Shown: positions 1-8,284 of the stretch, piece after piece | Layout of the letters: each line of letters begins with the position of its first letter | How positions within the stretch are numbered: position 1 is the first letter of the stretch | Source: Sphingobium sp. AP50 | GTDB lineage: Bacteria > Pseudomonadota > Alphaproteobacteria > Sphingomonadales > Sphingomonadaceae | Length of the DNA: 64,000 bases | Reading direction: 5' to 3' | Assembly (NCBI RefSeq): GCF_900109095.1 | Contig: NZ_FNYZ01000010.1 | Coordinates: 122,546-186,545, forward strand | Program-made: the position numbers and the translations under genes | The notes under the pieces: generated by a model | What the model was told of the DNA's origin: nothing | What the model saw: only the letters and a program-made list of their open reading frames with translations | Databases searched by the model: none

Positions 1-64
1 GGGGTGGTTTGCGGACTGGCAGTTATGCTGCCATGACAGGCAGTAAGCAGACATTGGAGGTGCA

Positions 65-430
65 ATGCCGTTTCCTGTGGCAGAGCCGCAAATAGACGAA
101 GCTGAACAGGCACTCAGGCGGAAATTCCCCATGGAGTTACGAGCGCGATTGCTCCGCGAGAACGGAGGCGAGATCGTTGCCGCTGACGATCACTGGCTAA
201 TTCATCCGGTCTGGGACCCGTCAGATCGCAAGACGATGGGACGGACGGCGAGTCATATCGTTAGGGAAACGGATGTTGCTCGCTCTTGGCCATCGTTCCC
301 TTTCGAAGGTATTCCATTGGCAGCCAATGGCAGCGGCAATCGAATTATCCTATTAGGAGACGGAGATCAGGTTTTCGTCTGGGATCATGAAACTGGGAAA
401 TGCCTGCCAATCTCCGTTGATTGGAGTTAA
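65..430 (+). CDS. SMI1/KNR4 (SUKH) family protein
   Basis: A 121-residue protein with the SUKH pattern: an N-terminal helix (residues about 9-30), an N-G-G turn near residues 33-35 and a C-terminal strand region with V-F-V-W-D. SUKH proteins are often immunity proteins against polymorphic or contact-dependent toxins, but many are of unknown role. The start is well supported by GGAGG at 56-60, four bases before the ATG. No toxin gene lies within the visible flank; the upstream neighbour is outside the window. The family call is by overall pattern and is moderately secure; the immunity role is inference. Confidence 0.7.
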   Translation: MPFPVAEPQIDEAEQALRRKFPMELRARLLRENGGEIVAADDHWLIHPVWDPSDRKTMGRTASHIVRETDVARSWPSFPFEGIPLAANGSGNRIILLGDGDQVFVWDHETGKCLPISVDWS

Positions 431-506
431 AGCCTAACGTCAGCTTTAGGCGATGGAAAATGAAGCACTCGACTTCCGACCTCGGGCGGAAGCGGTCACC
501 TCCTAC

Positions 507-554
507 CCCTCTCCCTTGAGGGAGAGGGCTGCGCAGACTTGGCAGCTTGCTGCC
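507..554. repeat. REP-like double hairpin
   Basis: Two perfect inverted repeats lie side by side between converging genes: CCCTCTCCC (507-515) with GGGAGAGGG (520-528), loop TTGA, then GGCAGC (541-546) with GCTGCC (549-554), loop TT. No T-run follows, so a simple intrinsic terminator is less likely than a dispersed REP-type palindrome. Similar units are, from memory, common between genes in sphingomonads. Confidence 0.55.
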
Positions 555-659
555 TAGTCGAAGCTGGGTGAGGGGGATGCCACCTCGCAAAGATGCACCA
601 CGCTCGCGCCAGTCCCGCTCATCCAACTGCGCCTCGCCTCCCCACCACAATCAGTCGGC

Positions 660-1070
660 TCATCTGACTTCATTGACCCAATCCTCAATGCGCAGGCCGG
701 GTACACGGTCGAATTCGCGCAGATTATTGGTGACGAGGATCATGCCGCATGAGCGGGCGTGGCCAGCGATCATCTGGTCATAGGGGCCGATCGGCGTACC
801 CGCGCATGCCAGTTCCGCACGCAACTGCCCTGTATGGGCGGCGGCCTCCCGACCATAGTCAAGCACCTCCAACCGCGCGGCGAAGCCTTCCACAACCATG
901 AGATTGCGCTCGGAATTGGCAGATTTTTCAGCACCGTAAATCAACTCCATCAAGGTGACGGAACTGATGCACATCTGGTCATGATGCCGTTTGAAAGCCG
1001 CGCGCACCCCTTGCGGTCTGTTCTTGATCGTGAAGATGCAGATATTGGTGTCGAGCATGAATTTGAGCAT
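660..1070 (-). CDS. vapC: VapC-type PIN-domain ribonuclease toxin
   Basis: A 136-residue PIN-domain protein. The acidic metal-binding residues are in place: D7 in MLDTN, E42 in LMELIYG, D98 in PYDQMIAG and D121 near the C terminus. VapC toxins are Mg-dependent endoribonucleases, usually cutting tRNA or rRNA. The gene overlaps the end of the antitoxin gene by one base (TGATG), as expected for coupled translation in a type II toxin-antitoxin operon. Length and motifs are normal for the family, so the toxin is probably functional. Confidence 0.9.
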   Translation of the reverse strand: MLKFMLDTNICIFTIKNRPQGVRAAFKRHHDQMCISSVTLMELIYGAEKSANSERNLMVVEGFAARLEVLDYGREAAAHTGQLRAELACAGTPIGPYDQMIAGHARSCGMILVTNNLREFDRVPGLRIEDWVNEVR

Positions 1071-1300
1071 CAGAAGGCTTCGCGTTCCTGATGATCCGGC
1101 TGCTCACGGTCCGCCATGAAATCAGCGGTCACGCCTTCCCCGTCGAACCAGCTATCCCAGGCTTCGCCTGCCGGGGTAATGATACGGGTGCGGCCCAGAG
1201 CAATTACATCGACCCGCTTCACATCGTCAGGAAGGGCGACCGCCTTGGGCAATCTTACCGCCTGGCTGCGGTTGCTCTGAAATATAGAGGCTTGTGGCAC
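1070..1300 (-). CDS. vapB: VapB-type antitoxin
   Basis: A 76-residue antitoxin with the AbrB/SpoVT-like N terminus typical of VapB (F-Q-S-N-R-S-Q-A-V-R-L-P-K, residues about 7-19), which binds DNA, and an acidic C-terminal tail that would wrap VapC. Translation starts at GTG (1298-1300); GGGAG stands about seven bases upstream on the coding strand. It is transcribed ahead of vapC and overlaps it by one base. VapB, alone and with VapC, normally represses its own promoter, and a matching inverted repeat lies immediately upstream. Confidence 0.88.
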   Translation of the reverse strand: MPQASIFQSNRSQAVRLPKAVALPDDVKRVDVIALGRTRIITPAGEAWDSWFDGEGVTADFMADREQPDHQEREAF

Positions 1301-1359
1301 GACATATCTCCCGGATCATCCCAATCTAGGGGTGGCATGGGATATGTCAATGGGATATG
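1301..1359. promoter_or_regulatory. candidate VapBC operator
   Basis: Directly upstream of vapB, GACATATC (1301-1308) is the exact reverse complement of GATATGTC (1341-1348). The decamer ATGGGATATG also occurs twice in direct order (1337-1346 and 1350-1359). Paired palindromic half-sites before the antitoxin start are the usual arrangement for VapB autoregulation. Binding is inferred. Confidence 0.5.
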
Positions 1360-1671
1360 CTGATCGTCCGGCCGCATCCCTCCAACATCCTTCCAATGTA
1401 GGATTTCTTCTGATCTATCCTTGTGGATGAACCTAATCCGCCTGCCTCTGAACCCCGCACCCCCTCGGTCGCGATCCGGGCGCAAAGCTGTCGCGCTCCC
1501 GTCGCGCGCCTGCAACCCAGGTGGCGCAGGCCCGTCGCCTTCCCGTCGCCTTCCCGTCGCATATCGGGTGCGTGCTTGTCGCATTTCGCCGATTTTGCTC
1601 GACGACACTGTGAACTTCGGCCTGTCGCGTCGAAATATTTTGCGTTGAAATGCGCCGCGTCGTGTCCCGCA
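1360..1671. other. intergenic, GTCGC-rich stretch
   Basis: No gene is supported here. The segment around 1490-1590 repeats short GTCGC and CCCGTCGC words many times without fixed spacing, so it is not a CRISPR array. The vapBC promoter probably lies at its left edge. Confidence 0.4.
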
Positions 1672-2343
1672 CTATCGCTTCAGCGCGAACCAGATCACAT
1701 GGCGCGGTCCCTTGCCATTGTCGCGGGCCTTGACCGCCACCTCGTCCACCAGAAAGCCCGCATTGCGCAGGCGATTGGCGAAGACATCGTCTGACCCCGC
1801 CGACCATATCGCCAATATGCCGCCCGGCTTCAACGCCGCCTTGGCCGTTTGCAGCCCCGCTCTCGAATAGAGCCGGTCGTTCGCTGCCGCTGTCAGCCCG
1901 TCCGGCCCATTGTCGACGTCCAGCAGGATCGCGTCATATGTTCCATGCCCGGCCTCGATCACCGGCACGACATCCTCGATCAGCAGATGCACGCGCGGAT
2001 CGTCCAGGCATCCGGCCATCAGGTCTACCATAGGCCCGCGCGCCCATTCGATGATCTTGGGCACCAGTTCGGCAACCGTCACCTTCGCAGCCTTATCCAG
2101 CACGCCCAAAGCCGCGCGCAGGGTGAAACCCATGCCATATCCGCCGATCAGGATATGCGGCGCCTTGCGCCCGCGCAATCGCTCGATCGTCATCAGCGCG
2201 AGTTGCTTTTCCGATCCGCTCATCCGGCTGCTCATCAACTCGTTGCGGTCCAGCACGATCATATGGTCGGCGCCGCGCCGATAGAGTTTCAGTTCCTGGC
2301 CGCCCGGCACCTGTGCCGAATCCAGATATTCGCGGGGGATCAT
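1672..2343 (-). CDS. spermidine-synthase-fold SAM-dependent protein
   Basis: A 223-residue protein with a class I methyltransferase/aminopropyltransferase fold: a glycine-rich motif G-G-Y-G-M-G-F (about residues 67-73), an acidic residue ending the second strand (E92) and L-L-D-V-D-N-G (about 140-146). It resembles the short spermidine-synthase-like proteins of alphaproteobacteria, which lack the full N-terminal beta-domain of true spermidine synthase, so the product is uncertain and it may be a methyltransferase. Start taken at the second in-frame ATG (MIPREY); an ATG five codons upstream is also possible. Confidence 0.65.
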   Translation of the reverse strand: MIPREYLDSAQVPGGQELKLYRRGADHMIVLDRNELMSSRMSGSEKQLALMTIERLRGRKAPHILIGGYGMGFTLRAALGVLDKAAKVTVAELVPKIIEWARGPMVDLMAGCLDDPRVHLLIEDVVPVIEAGHGTYDAILLDVDNGPDGLTAAANDRLYSRAGLQTAKAALKPGGILAIWSAGSDDVFANRLRNAGFLVDEVAVKARDNGKGPRHVIWFALKR

Positions 2344-2472
2344 GTCACGTCCTTCCATTCAGCGCACAGCCTGTCGCGCGGGGAGCGCATGGCAGCTTGG
2401 CTTCCGTCGCGCAAATGCTACAGGCAGCAGCAATTCCCTTTCATCCTATCACGGCAGGCAGTTTCCCCCTTC

Positions 2473-2925
2473 ATGCGGTATTTTCTCGACACCGAATTCA
2501 ATGGCTTTGGCGGCACGCTGATCAGCGTGGCGCTGGTTCCCGAGCATGAAGGGGACGAGGAATTCTATGTCTCCCTGCCGCTGCCTGACGCGATCGAGCC
2601 GTGGGTCGGAAAGCATGTCATCCCCTATTTGCGCCATGTGCCGCCCGCCATTGACCTGCAACTGAACCGGATCGATGCGGCCGACCATGTCGCCGCCTAT
2701 CTGGAGGGGGACAGCGATCCCGTCATCATCGCCGACTGGCCGGAGGATCTGGCCCATTTCTGCGCGCTGCTGGTGACGGGGCCTGGCCGGATGGCGGGCG
2801 TGGACTTCGGTCTGCGGCTGGAACTGATCAACGCGGCGGGTTTCAGCGCGGCGGCCAACAGTCGCGTGCCGCACAACGCCCTGCATGATGCGCGGGCGCT
2901 GCGCGACTTCTACATGGCGGATTGA
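2473..2925 (+). CDS. DEDDh-type 3'-5' exonuclease (Rv2179c-like)
   Basis: A 150-residue protein with the compact RNase H-like exonuclease pattern: D6 and E8 in FLDTEF, a further acidic residue near D88, and H134-x-A-x-x-D139-A at the C terminus, which gives the DEDDh set. The short length and N terminus match the Rv2179c-like exoribonuclease family, which trims RNA ends with divalent metal. The chosen start puts the catalytic D-x-E six residues from the N terminus, as in the family; a longer open frame upstream is antisense to the neighbouring gene. It converges with the next gene with only 25 bp between. Confidence 0.75.
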   Translation: MRYFLDTEFNGFGGTLISVALVPEHEGDEEFYVSLPLPDAIEPWVGKHVIPYLRHVPPAIDLQLNRIDAADHVAAYLEGDSDPVIIADWPEDLAHFCALLVTGPGRMAGVDFGLRLELINAAGFSAAANSRVPHNALHDARALRDFYMAD

Positions 2926-2950
2926 TGGGGATTGGATTGACCGGGACGGC

Positions 2951-5900
2951 TCAATAGTCGCCCCAATAGGTCTTGCTGCCGGCGAAATCGACCACCCGAC
3001 CGACCTCCTTCAGCTTGGCCTGCACCGCCGGTGTGGCACGGGCGGCGTCCATCACCCCGCGCAGCCGCGCGTCGAAGGTTGACGGCGTCGGTGCCTGACG
3101 GGATCGAACGAACAGTCCCAGCGCCGACGCCCGATCATCCGGCTTGTCGAGCCGCTCGACCAGCAGCTTTTCGATCATCGTCTGGTCGCCGCGACAGGCC
3201 GCCGCCATGGTCACCGCCGATATATTGTCGTCCCGCGTTGCCGTCAGCTTTTCGTCCAGCATCTTGGCGTCATCGGGGCGATTGAGCGTCCGCAAAGCGC
3301 AGGCCTTGCCCGCCCACATCCACATCTTGCCATATTGGCTGGCCTTGCCGGCATATTTCTCGTCAGCCTCGGTCATCGCTGCCAGTGCGCGTTCGGGCAT
3401 GTCGGCATGGTTGAACATCTCCGCCCGGTTGATGAGTTGCGACACCAGAGCGGGATATTGTTCGATCCCCAGCGCCAGCACCGCGTCCATTTGGGCAATG
3501 CTATCGGCATGTCGGCCGACATCGGCCAGGGCGGAGGCATATTCGTTCACGAACCAGAAGGCCGGTTCGCCCGTCGCTTCGATTCGTTCGCGCTCGCTCG
3601 CCAGTTTTTTGCCGACGCTGATCGCCTCCTGCGATTTGCCGGCGGTGCGCAGCGCCCGCATCAGGGCGGTGACCATACCGAAATCCTCCGGCGCTTTGGC
3701 CGCCGCCGTCCGCGCCATGCTTACGGACTGTGCTATGCTGCTGGCGAACCCGTCGGCCTGTCCCTTCTCCAGATCGGGCCAGACCGCCTGATAGCGCTTG
3801 TCCATTGCCAGCCCGGTCAGCGTGTCCGGCGATGGCTGCAACGCGATCAGCCGGCGTGCCTCAGCCAGATTACCGCGCCGCAACTGGGCCCGGATTGCGC
3901 CGCCCAGAGCGCTGAGACCTTCATCGGTGCGCGGGTCCATTTGCCATCCCGCGGCCACCAGGATGATGCACAGTTCATCGCGTGCATCCTGCCGCTTGTC
4001 GGCGGGCATGTCGGCGATGCGCCGCGACAGATATTTCATCCAGTCGAGATCGAACGCCCGGATCAACGCGGGCTGCTTTTCCTGCGCGACCTGCATCGTC
4101 TTCAGCACCGTTGCCGGATCATCATTCGTCAGTTGCAAGGCGATCAGCGTCCGGATCATGTCCGCATTGCCCTGATATTGCGCGATGCTGGATTGCAGCG
4201 CTGTCCTGGCCGGGGCGGCGCGGTTCAGTCCGGCGAGGATCAGGCCCTTCAACCCGTCGAACAGCCCGGCCACCGCCGATGGGCGGGCCGGCTTTTCCGC
4301 AAGCTTGTTGATCAGCGACAGCGCCTCGATATGCGATGCCTGACTGGTCTTGTCCGCCGTCAGTTCCACGATCTTGTCGAGCTCTGCGCGATAGGGGGCC
4401 AGTTCCGCCTGATCGATGGTGCCGGTCGTTTCCGACAGGCGGGGTGACTTGTCGATGAAGAAGCGAAGCCCGCTTTCGTCGCCGATCTTGTCGCTGATCG
4501 CATAGACCGCCGCTGCTTCGCTGGCAGGCACGCTGTAACTATCATCACTATCCAGATGATAGCGGATGCGCACGCCATAGCCATCCCGTTCCGACTTGCG
4601 CCAGAAATGCACGCCGCCTGCGGTCATGTCGATGTCTTCGGGCGCCCAGAGGCGGCGGTCCTTTGCCTTCACCTCGATCATCTGGTCGCGGCTGACATTG
4701 GCGGGCAGTGCGAGCGGTTGCTTTCGCGGCCCGGCCTGCTTGCCCGGTAGAAGATCGCTGACGGCATAGGCATTGGTGTTGAGATCGGACAAGATCTTGT
4801 TCTTGTCGAACTCCGCCTTGGACAGGGTGTAATCCTCCCCCAGAGTGAAGATATTGGCGTCACGATCGTCACCGACCGCCAGCGGCTTGCTCTCCATCAG
4901 GCCGGGGAAGCGCTTCTGGTAGAATTCCAGATTGCCCCGCGCCATTTTTGCGGCGGATTGGGTGGCGATCCGCCCCCGCATCCAGTCCGCCATGCCGCCG
5001 CTATAGCGCGTCTCGACATGCAAGGTCATGGCCGTCGGTGCGGCTTCGTCCACCTCGAACCGTTCCACCACGTCCATCTTGCCGATACGGGCGGCATAGC
5101 CCTCCATCTTCTCCAGCGCCTGCTGGTCGGCGCGGATCGGCAACGCATAGCCAAGGTTCGACGGCGTGATGCCCAGCCCCCGACCGCCGCGATGGGTCGC
5201 CGTCGGGTCGATCCACAGCACTTGCCCATCGATCACCGCGCGCACGATTACATGATCGAACATCAGGGGGGAGGCGAGCCGGTCGGGCAGGTCGCGGCCC
5301 GGCCTTGTAGATACCAGTGCGGGCGTGGCGTCTATACCCAACCGCTTCAGCGCGACCGCCAGCAGCAGGCTCTTGTCCTTGCAGTCGCCATAGCCGCGTT
5401 CCAGCACCAGCTTGGGACGGCGCGGGACATAGGAACCTTCGCCCAGTTCCTCGCCAACATAGCGGATATTATCCTGAATATAGCGGCTGATCTCGGTCAG
5501 TCGGTCTTCGGCTTTGGGCCATGTCTTCCCGATATCGGCCAGCCTTTGCTCGAAATCGGGCGTCAGGCTTTCGTCCCCGGCATAAAGCGGCGTGGCCCAG
5601 CGCGCGACGCTGGCCCAATCGGCCATGGTCGACAGTTCGACCCGGCCATATTGCGGATACCAGGCCGGTACGTCATCCTCGCCGGGGCCATAGGGGCGGT
5701 CACGGCCGATCCATTCCCATGCCACCATATCGCCCTGCTTCTGCTGCGTGAAGGCAATGTCGCTATTGGTTGCGCGGAACCGCAGCGGCTGGCTGGCGGG
5801 CCAGACGAAGCGCACTGCACGGACTGTCAGCGGTTCGGAAAAGCGATCGGAGAAGCTGGCGAAATAATGGCCGGGCCAGAGCGCTGTGCGAACATGCTGG

Positions 5901-6430
5901 GTCATGCCATAATCGACGATATCGCCGACCCGCACATCCTTCAGCGTCGCGATGGCGCGCAGGCTGCCGCTGATGATGCCGTCGTCCAGATCATCCTCGC
6001 GCTCCACCACGCGGAAGCTGACATCGGCCGTCCGGTCGATGACCTTGCCATCGCGGATGATATGCACGAAATGCAGCGCGACCGTCTCGAACGCCGGGTC
6101 ATAGCTGGTGGAAAGCTGGCCGGCATCCTCCAGTCCGCTGCGATCGATCACCTTGGTCGCAACGCGATAATAGCTGTCATAGCCCTGATCAGTGCCGCGC
6201 ACCTGCCAGTCGGTCAGAATATAGGCCTGGCCGTCCTGCGCATGGGTGATGCTGTCGGCCGAGGGCTGGGGCAGGGTGCGCGGGGCGAGCCAGTCCGGGC
6301 TGGTTTCGCGCGCGACGATGGGGCCTTGGGGGGCTTCGGCGGCAACAGCAGGAAGACTTGCAATGGACAGCGCCGTCGACGACGCGCTCAGCAAAAAAAG
6401 GCAAGCGCCGCTCGCCGACAGAAAACGCAT
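2951..6430 (-). CDS. secreted DUF3857/transglutaminase-like protein with TPR-like C terminus
   Basis: A 1,159-residue exported protein. Residues 1-31 form a signal peptide ending A-V-A-A. A DUF3857 domain spans about 55-230, followed by a transglutaminase-like core with an intact triad: C350 (in Y-G-D-C-K-D-K), H393 (F-D-H-V) and D408 (W-I-D-P-T). The C-terminal third (about 700-1,100) is helical and repeat-rich, TPR-like. Such proteins act in the periplasm or envelope, and their substrate is generally unknown. It is the last gene of the long minus-strand operon, 42 bp after the previous gene. Confidence 0.8.
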   Translation of the reverse strand: MRFLSASGACLFLLSASSTALSIASLPAVAAEAPQGPIVARETSPDWLAPRTLPQPSADSITHAQDGQAYILTDWQVRGTDQGYDSYYRVATKVIDRSGLEDAGQLSTSYDPAFETVALHFVHIIRDGKVIDRTADVSFRVVEREDDLDDGIISGSLRAIATLKDVRVGDIVDYGMTQHVRTALWPGHYFASFSDRFSEPLTVRAVRFVWPASQPLRFRATNSDIAFTQQKQGDMVAWEWIGRDRPYGPGEDDVPAWYPQYGRVELSTMADWASVARWATPLYAGDESLTPDFEQRLADIGKTWPKAEDRLTEISRYIQDNIRYVGEELGEGSYVPRRPKLVLERGYGDCKDKSLLLAVALKRLGIDATPALVSTRPGRDLPDRLASPLMFDHVIVRAVIDGQVLWIDPTATHRGGRGLGITPSNLGYALPIRADQQALEKMEGYAARIGKMDVVERFEVDEAAPTAMTLHVETRYSGGMADWMRGRIATQSAAKMARGNLEFYQKRFPGLMESKPLAVGDDRDANIFTLGEDYTLSKAEFDKNKILSDLNTNAYAVSDLLPGKQAGPRKQPLALPANVSRDQMIEVKAKDRRLWAPEDIDMTAGGVHFWRKSERDGYGVRIRYHLDSDDSYSVPASEAAAVYAISDKIGDESGLRFFIDKSPRLSETTGTIDQAELAPYRAELDKIVELTADKTSQASHIEALSLINKLAEKPARPSAVAGLFDGLKGLILAGLNRAAPARTALQSSIAQYQGNADMIRTLIALQLTNDDPATVLKTMQVAQEKQPALIRAFDLDWMKYLSRRIADMPADKRQDARDELCIILVAAGWQMDPRTDEGLSALGGAIRAQLRRGNLAEARRLIALQPSPDTLTGLAMDKRYQAVWPDLEKGQADGFASSIAQSVSMARTAAAKAPEDFGMVTALMRALRTAGKSQEAISVGKKLASERERIEATGEPAFWFVNEYASALADVGRHADSIAQMDAVLALGIEQYPALVSQLINRAEMFNHADMPERALAAMTEADEKYAGKASQYGKMWMWAGKACALRTLNRPDDAKMLDEKLTATRDDNISAVTMAAACRGDQTMIEKLLVERLDKPDDRASALGLFVRSRQAPTPSTFDARLRGVMDAARATPAVQAKLKEVGRVVDFAGSKTYWGDY

Positions 6431-6472
6431 GGAAATAGCCCCCGTTTCAGGCCTTTCGGCCGAACCATCTAG

Positions 6473-8284
6473 CTATGACTGCGATGCGTCCGTGGCAAGC
6501 GAAGGCGTTGCCGTTTCGGGAGAAAATGCGCGTCGGCCGATGCGTGAGCGCTCCAGCCACCAAAGGAGCGCGCTGACCGCCAGCCAGCCCAGCCACCAGA
6601 GCCATGCCGTGCCGGACTGGCCGGGCAGAGCGGCGCTCGCCTGTTTCGCTTCGCCGGCGGAGAGCAGCGCCATTGCCTGTCGATCACGCGCGGCGCGCAT
6701 GGTCGGCAAGGCGCCGGCAGGCTGCACATAGAAGGCGCTCGCTGCAGCCTTGCTGCGCAGCATGTGCCATCCGGCCTGCGTGGGCCAATAGCCACCACAA
6801 CCGTTGACCGGCAGCATGCGCGCCTGGGCATCGACCTGCGCTTCGCCGGTCAGGCCGCATAGCGTCATACGCTGGCCGACCCAGCCCGTGTCGGTCAAGG
6901 CGCGGCTGCCGGGCGCGGGACGCGCGACGGTATCGAGCAGGGTGCTCCACCAGTCGCCATAAAGGTCGCGTCGTCCCGTCAGGGTCAGGCCATAGCTGTT
7001 GATGCCGGTGAACAGCGCAACCCGGCCCGCACCCAGCGCGCGCCAAGCGCCCAGCGTCGCGCCACCGGCATCGCGCAGCAGCGGCACGGCGTCATTGCCG
7101 CCGGGCGTCAGGCCCAGCCGGCTGACATCGGGCAAATAATCGTCGGTGGTGGCGATATCGACCGGGACTTCCTCGCTGCCGATGCCCTGCCGCGTGCGGG
7201 CAACGGCTTCGGCATCGATCTTGGGCAGAACCAATGGCGCGACACCGCCGGGACCGCTGAGGCCGAAGCCAAGCGCCTGCCATTGCGATCGCGTCGCGCC
7301 GTCGATTGGGCCGCCCGGCCGCAATATCAGCCCCATGCCGCCCCGTGCCGCCGCCAGCAGCGCACCGCGCGAGCCGGCCCAGCTTCGGTCATCGACAATG
7401 GCGGCGTCGAAGCGGCGCAGACTGGCGGCATCCAGCGCGACCGGTGCATCGCCCAGTGTTATGCCACCGCCTGCGCTCATTTGGGTGGTGACGTCATAGC
7501 CGGCGTCGATCGCCCAGCGGCGCAGATATTTGACCTCCGCACCTGGCGCACCGGCCAGGATCAGCAATTTCGGGCGGCTATTGTCCGCCACCCAGATCGG
7601 CACATCAGCCTGTTCGATGAGGCGCCTGTCCCGTCGCACGCGCAGCGTGAAGGCCGTGGCGCCTGCCGCCCTTGCCGTACCCGCGAGGAGAACATGACCG
7701 CCCTTGTCGGGCGCGCCGCTGTCCGTCACACGCCCGGCCGGATCGATCAGTTCCGCCGTTGCGTTGGGCAGGCCCGTCAGCGTCACACCGACAGTGAAGC
7801 GCGCGCCCGGCGCCACGGCTGGTGGCGGGGCCAGATGCAGGATGCCGGGATGCAGCGGCGGCGGATCGAAATGCACCGCCAGACCGCGCGCGGCATCGAT
7901 ATCGCGCGGGCCAAGGCCATCGCCCAATATCGTCAGGCTGGTGACGCCGGGATGACGGCGCAGCGCTGTGGCCAGATCTGGCACGGCCTCGCCACCGCCG
8001 ATGGCGGGGGCTTCGGGCAGCAGGATCAGCGGCGATCCTCCTGCTGCGGCAAGCTGGGATGCATGGGCGGTGGTAGTGCGCAGGCTGGATGCGCTGTCCG
8101 CCGTGCCCGGCGGGAACAGAGCCATATAGAGCAGCCCGGCCGCAATTGGTTGCAGCAGCAGGAGCAGGCTTGTCCGCAGCGGTGAAGCCTGCGCGCCAGA
8201 TGCACGATGCCACAGCAGCAGGCGAACGCCGCCGATCAGCACGGCAAGGCCCAAGATAAGCGCGACGATGATTTGCGGGGTCAT
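6473..8284 (-). CDS. membrane protein with glutamine-amidotransferase-like domain
   Basis: A 603-residue protein of unknown function. Two N-terminal membrane helices (about 2-22 and 35-55) precede a long extracytoplasmic part; one more helix (W-L-W-W-L-G-W-L-A) lies near the C terminus. The central part around L-L-I-L-A-G-A-P-G-A resembles a class I glutamine-amidotransferase-like fold with no obvious catalytic Cys. The start was set at the ATG overlapping the stop of the upstream gene (ATGA, 8281-8284); an upstream in-frame extension is arginine- and proline-rich and reads antisense composition. Position after DUF4175 and BatA suggests a partner in a Bat-like envelope complex. Confidence 0.65.
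   Translation of the reverse strand: MTPQIIVALILGLAVLIGGVRLLLWHRASGAQASPLRTSLLLLLQPIAAGLLYMALFPPGTADSASSLRTTTAHASQLAAAGGSPLILLPEAPAIGGGEAVPDLATALRRHPGVTSLTILGDGLGPRDIDAARGLAVHFDPPPLHPGILHLAPPPAVAPGARFTVGVTLTGLPNATAELIDPAGRVTDSGAPDKGGHVLLAGTARAAGATAFTLRVRRDRRLIEQADVPIWVADNSRPKLLILAGAPGAEVKYLRRWAIDAGYDVTTQMSAGGGITLGDAPVALDAASLRRFDAAIVDDRSWAGSRGALLAAARGGMGLILRPGGPIDGATRSQWQALGFGLSGPGGVAPLVLPKIDAEAVARTRQGIGSEEVPVDIATTDDYLPDVSRLGLTPGGNDAVPLLRDAGGATLGAWRALGAGRVALFTGINSYGLTLTGRRDLYGDWWSTLLDTVARPAPGSRALTDTGWVGQRMTLCGLTGEAQVDAQARMLPVNGCGGYWPTQAGWHMLRSKAAASAFYVQPAGALPTMRAARDRQAMALLSAGEAKQASAALPGQSGTAWLWWLGWLAVSALLWWLERSRIGRRAFSPETATPSLATDASQS

Noticed and set aside
1490..1590. Repeated GTCGC words considered as a CRISPR or iteron array
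   Set aside because: Repeat units are too short and spacing is irregular; no cas or replication gene is nearby.
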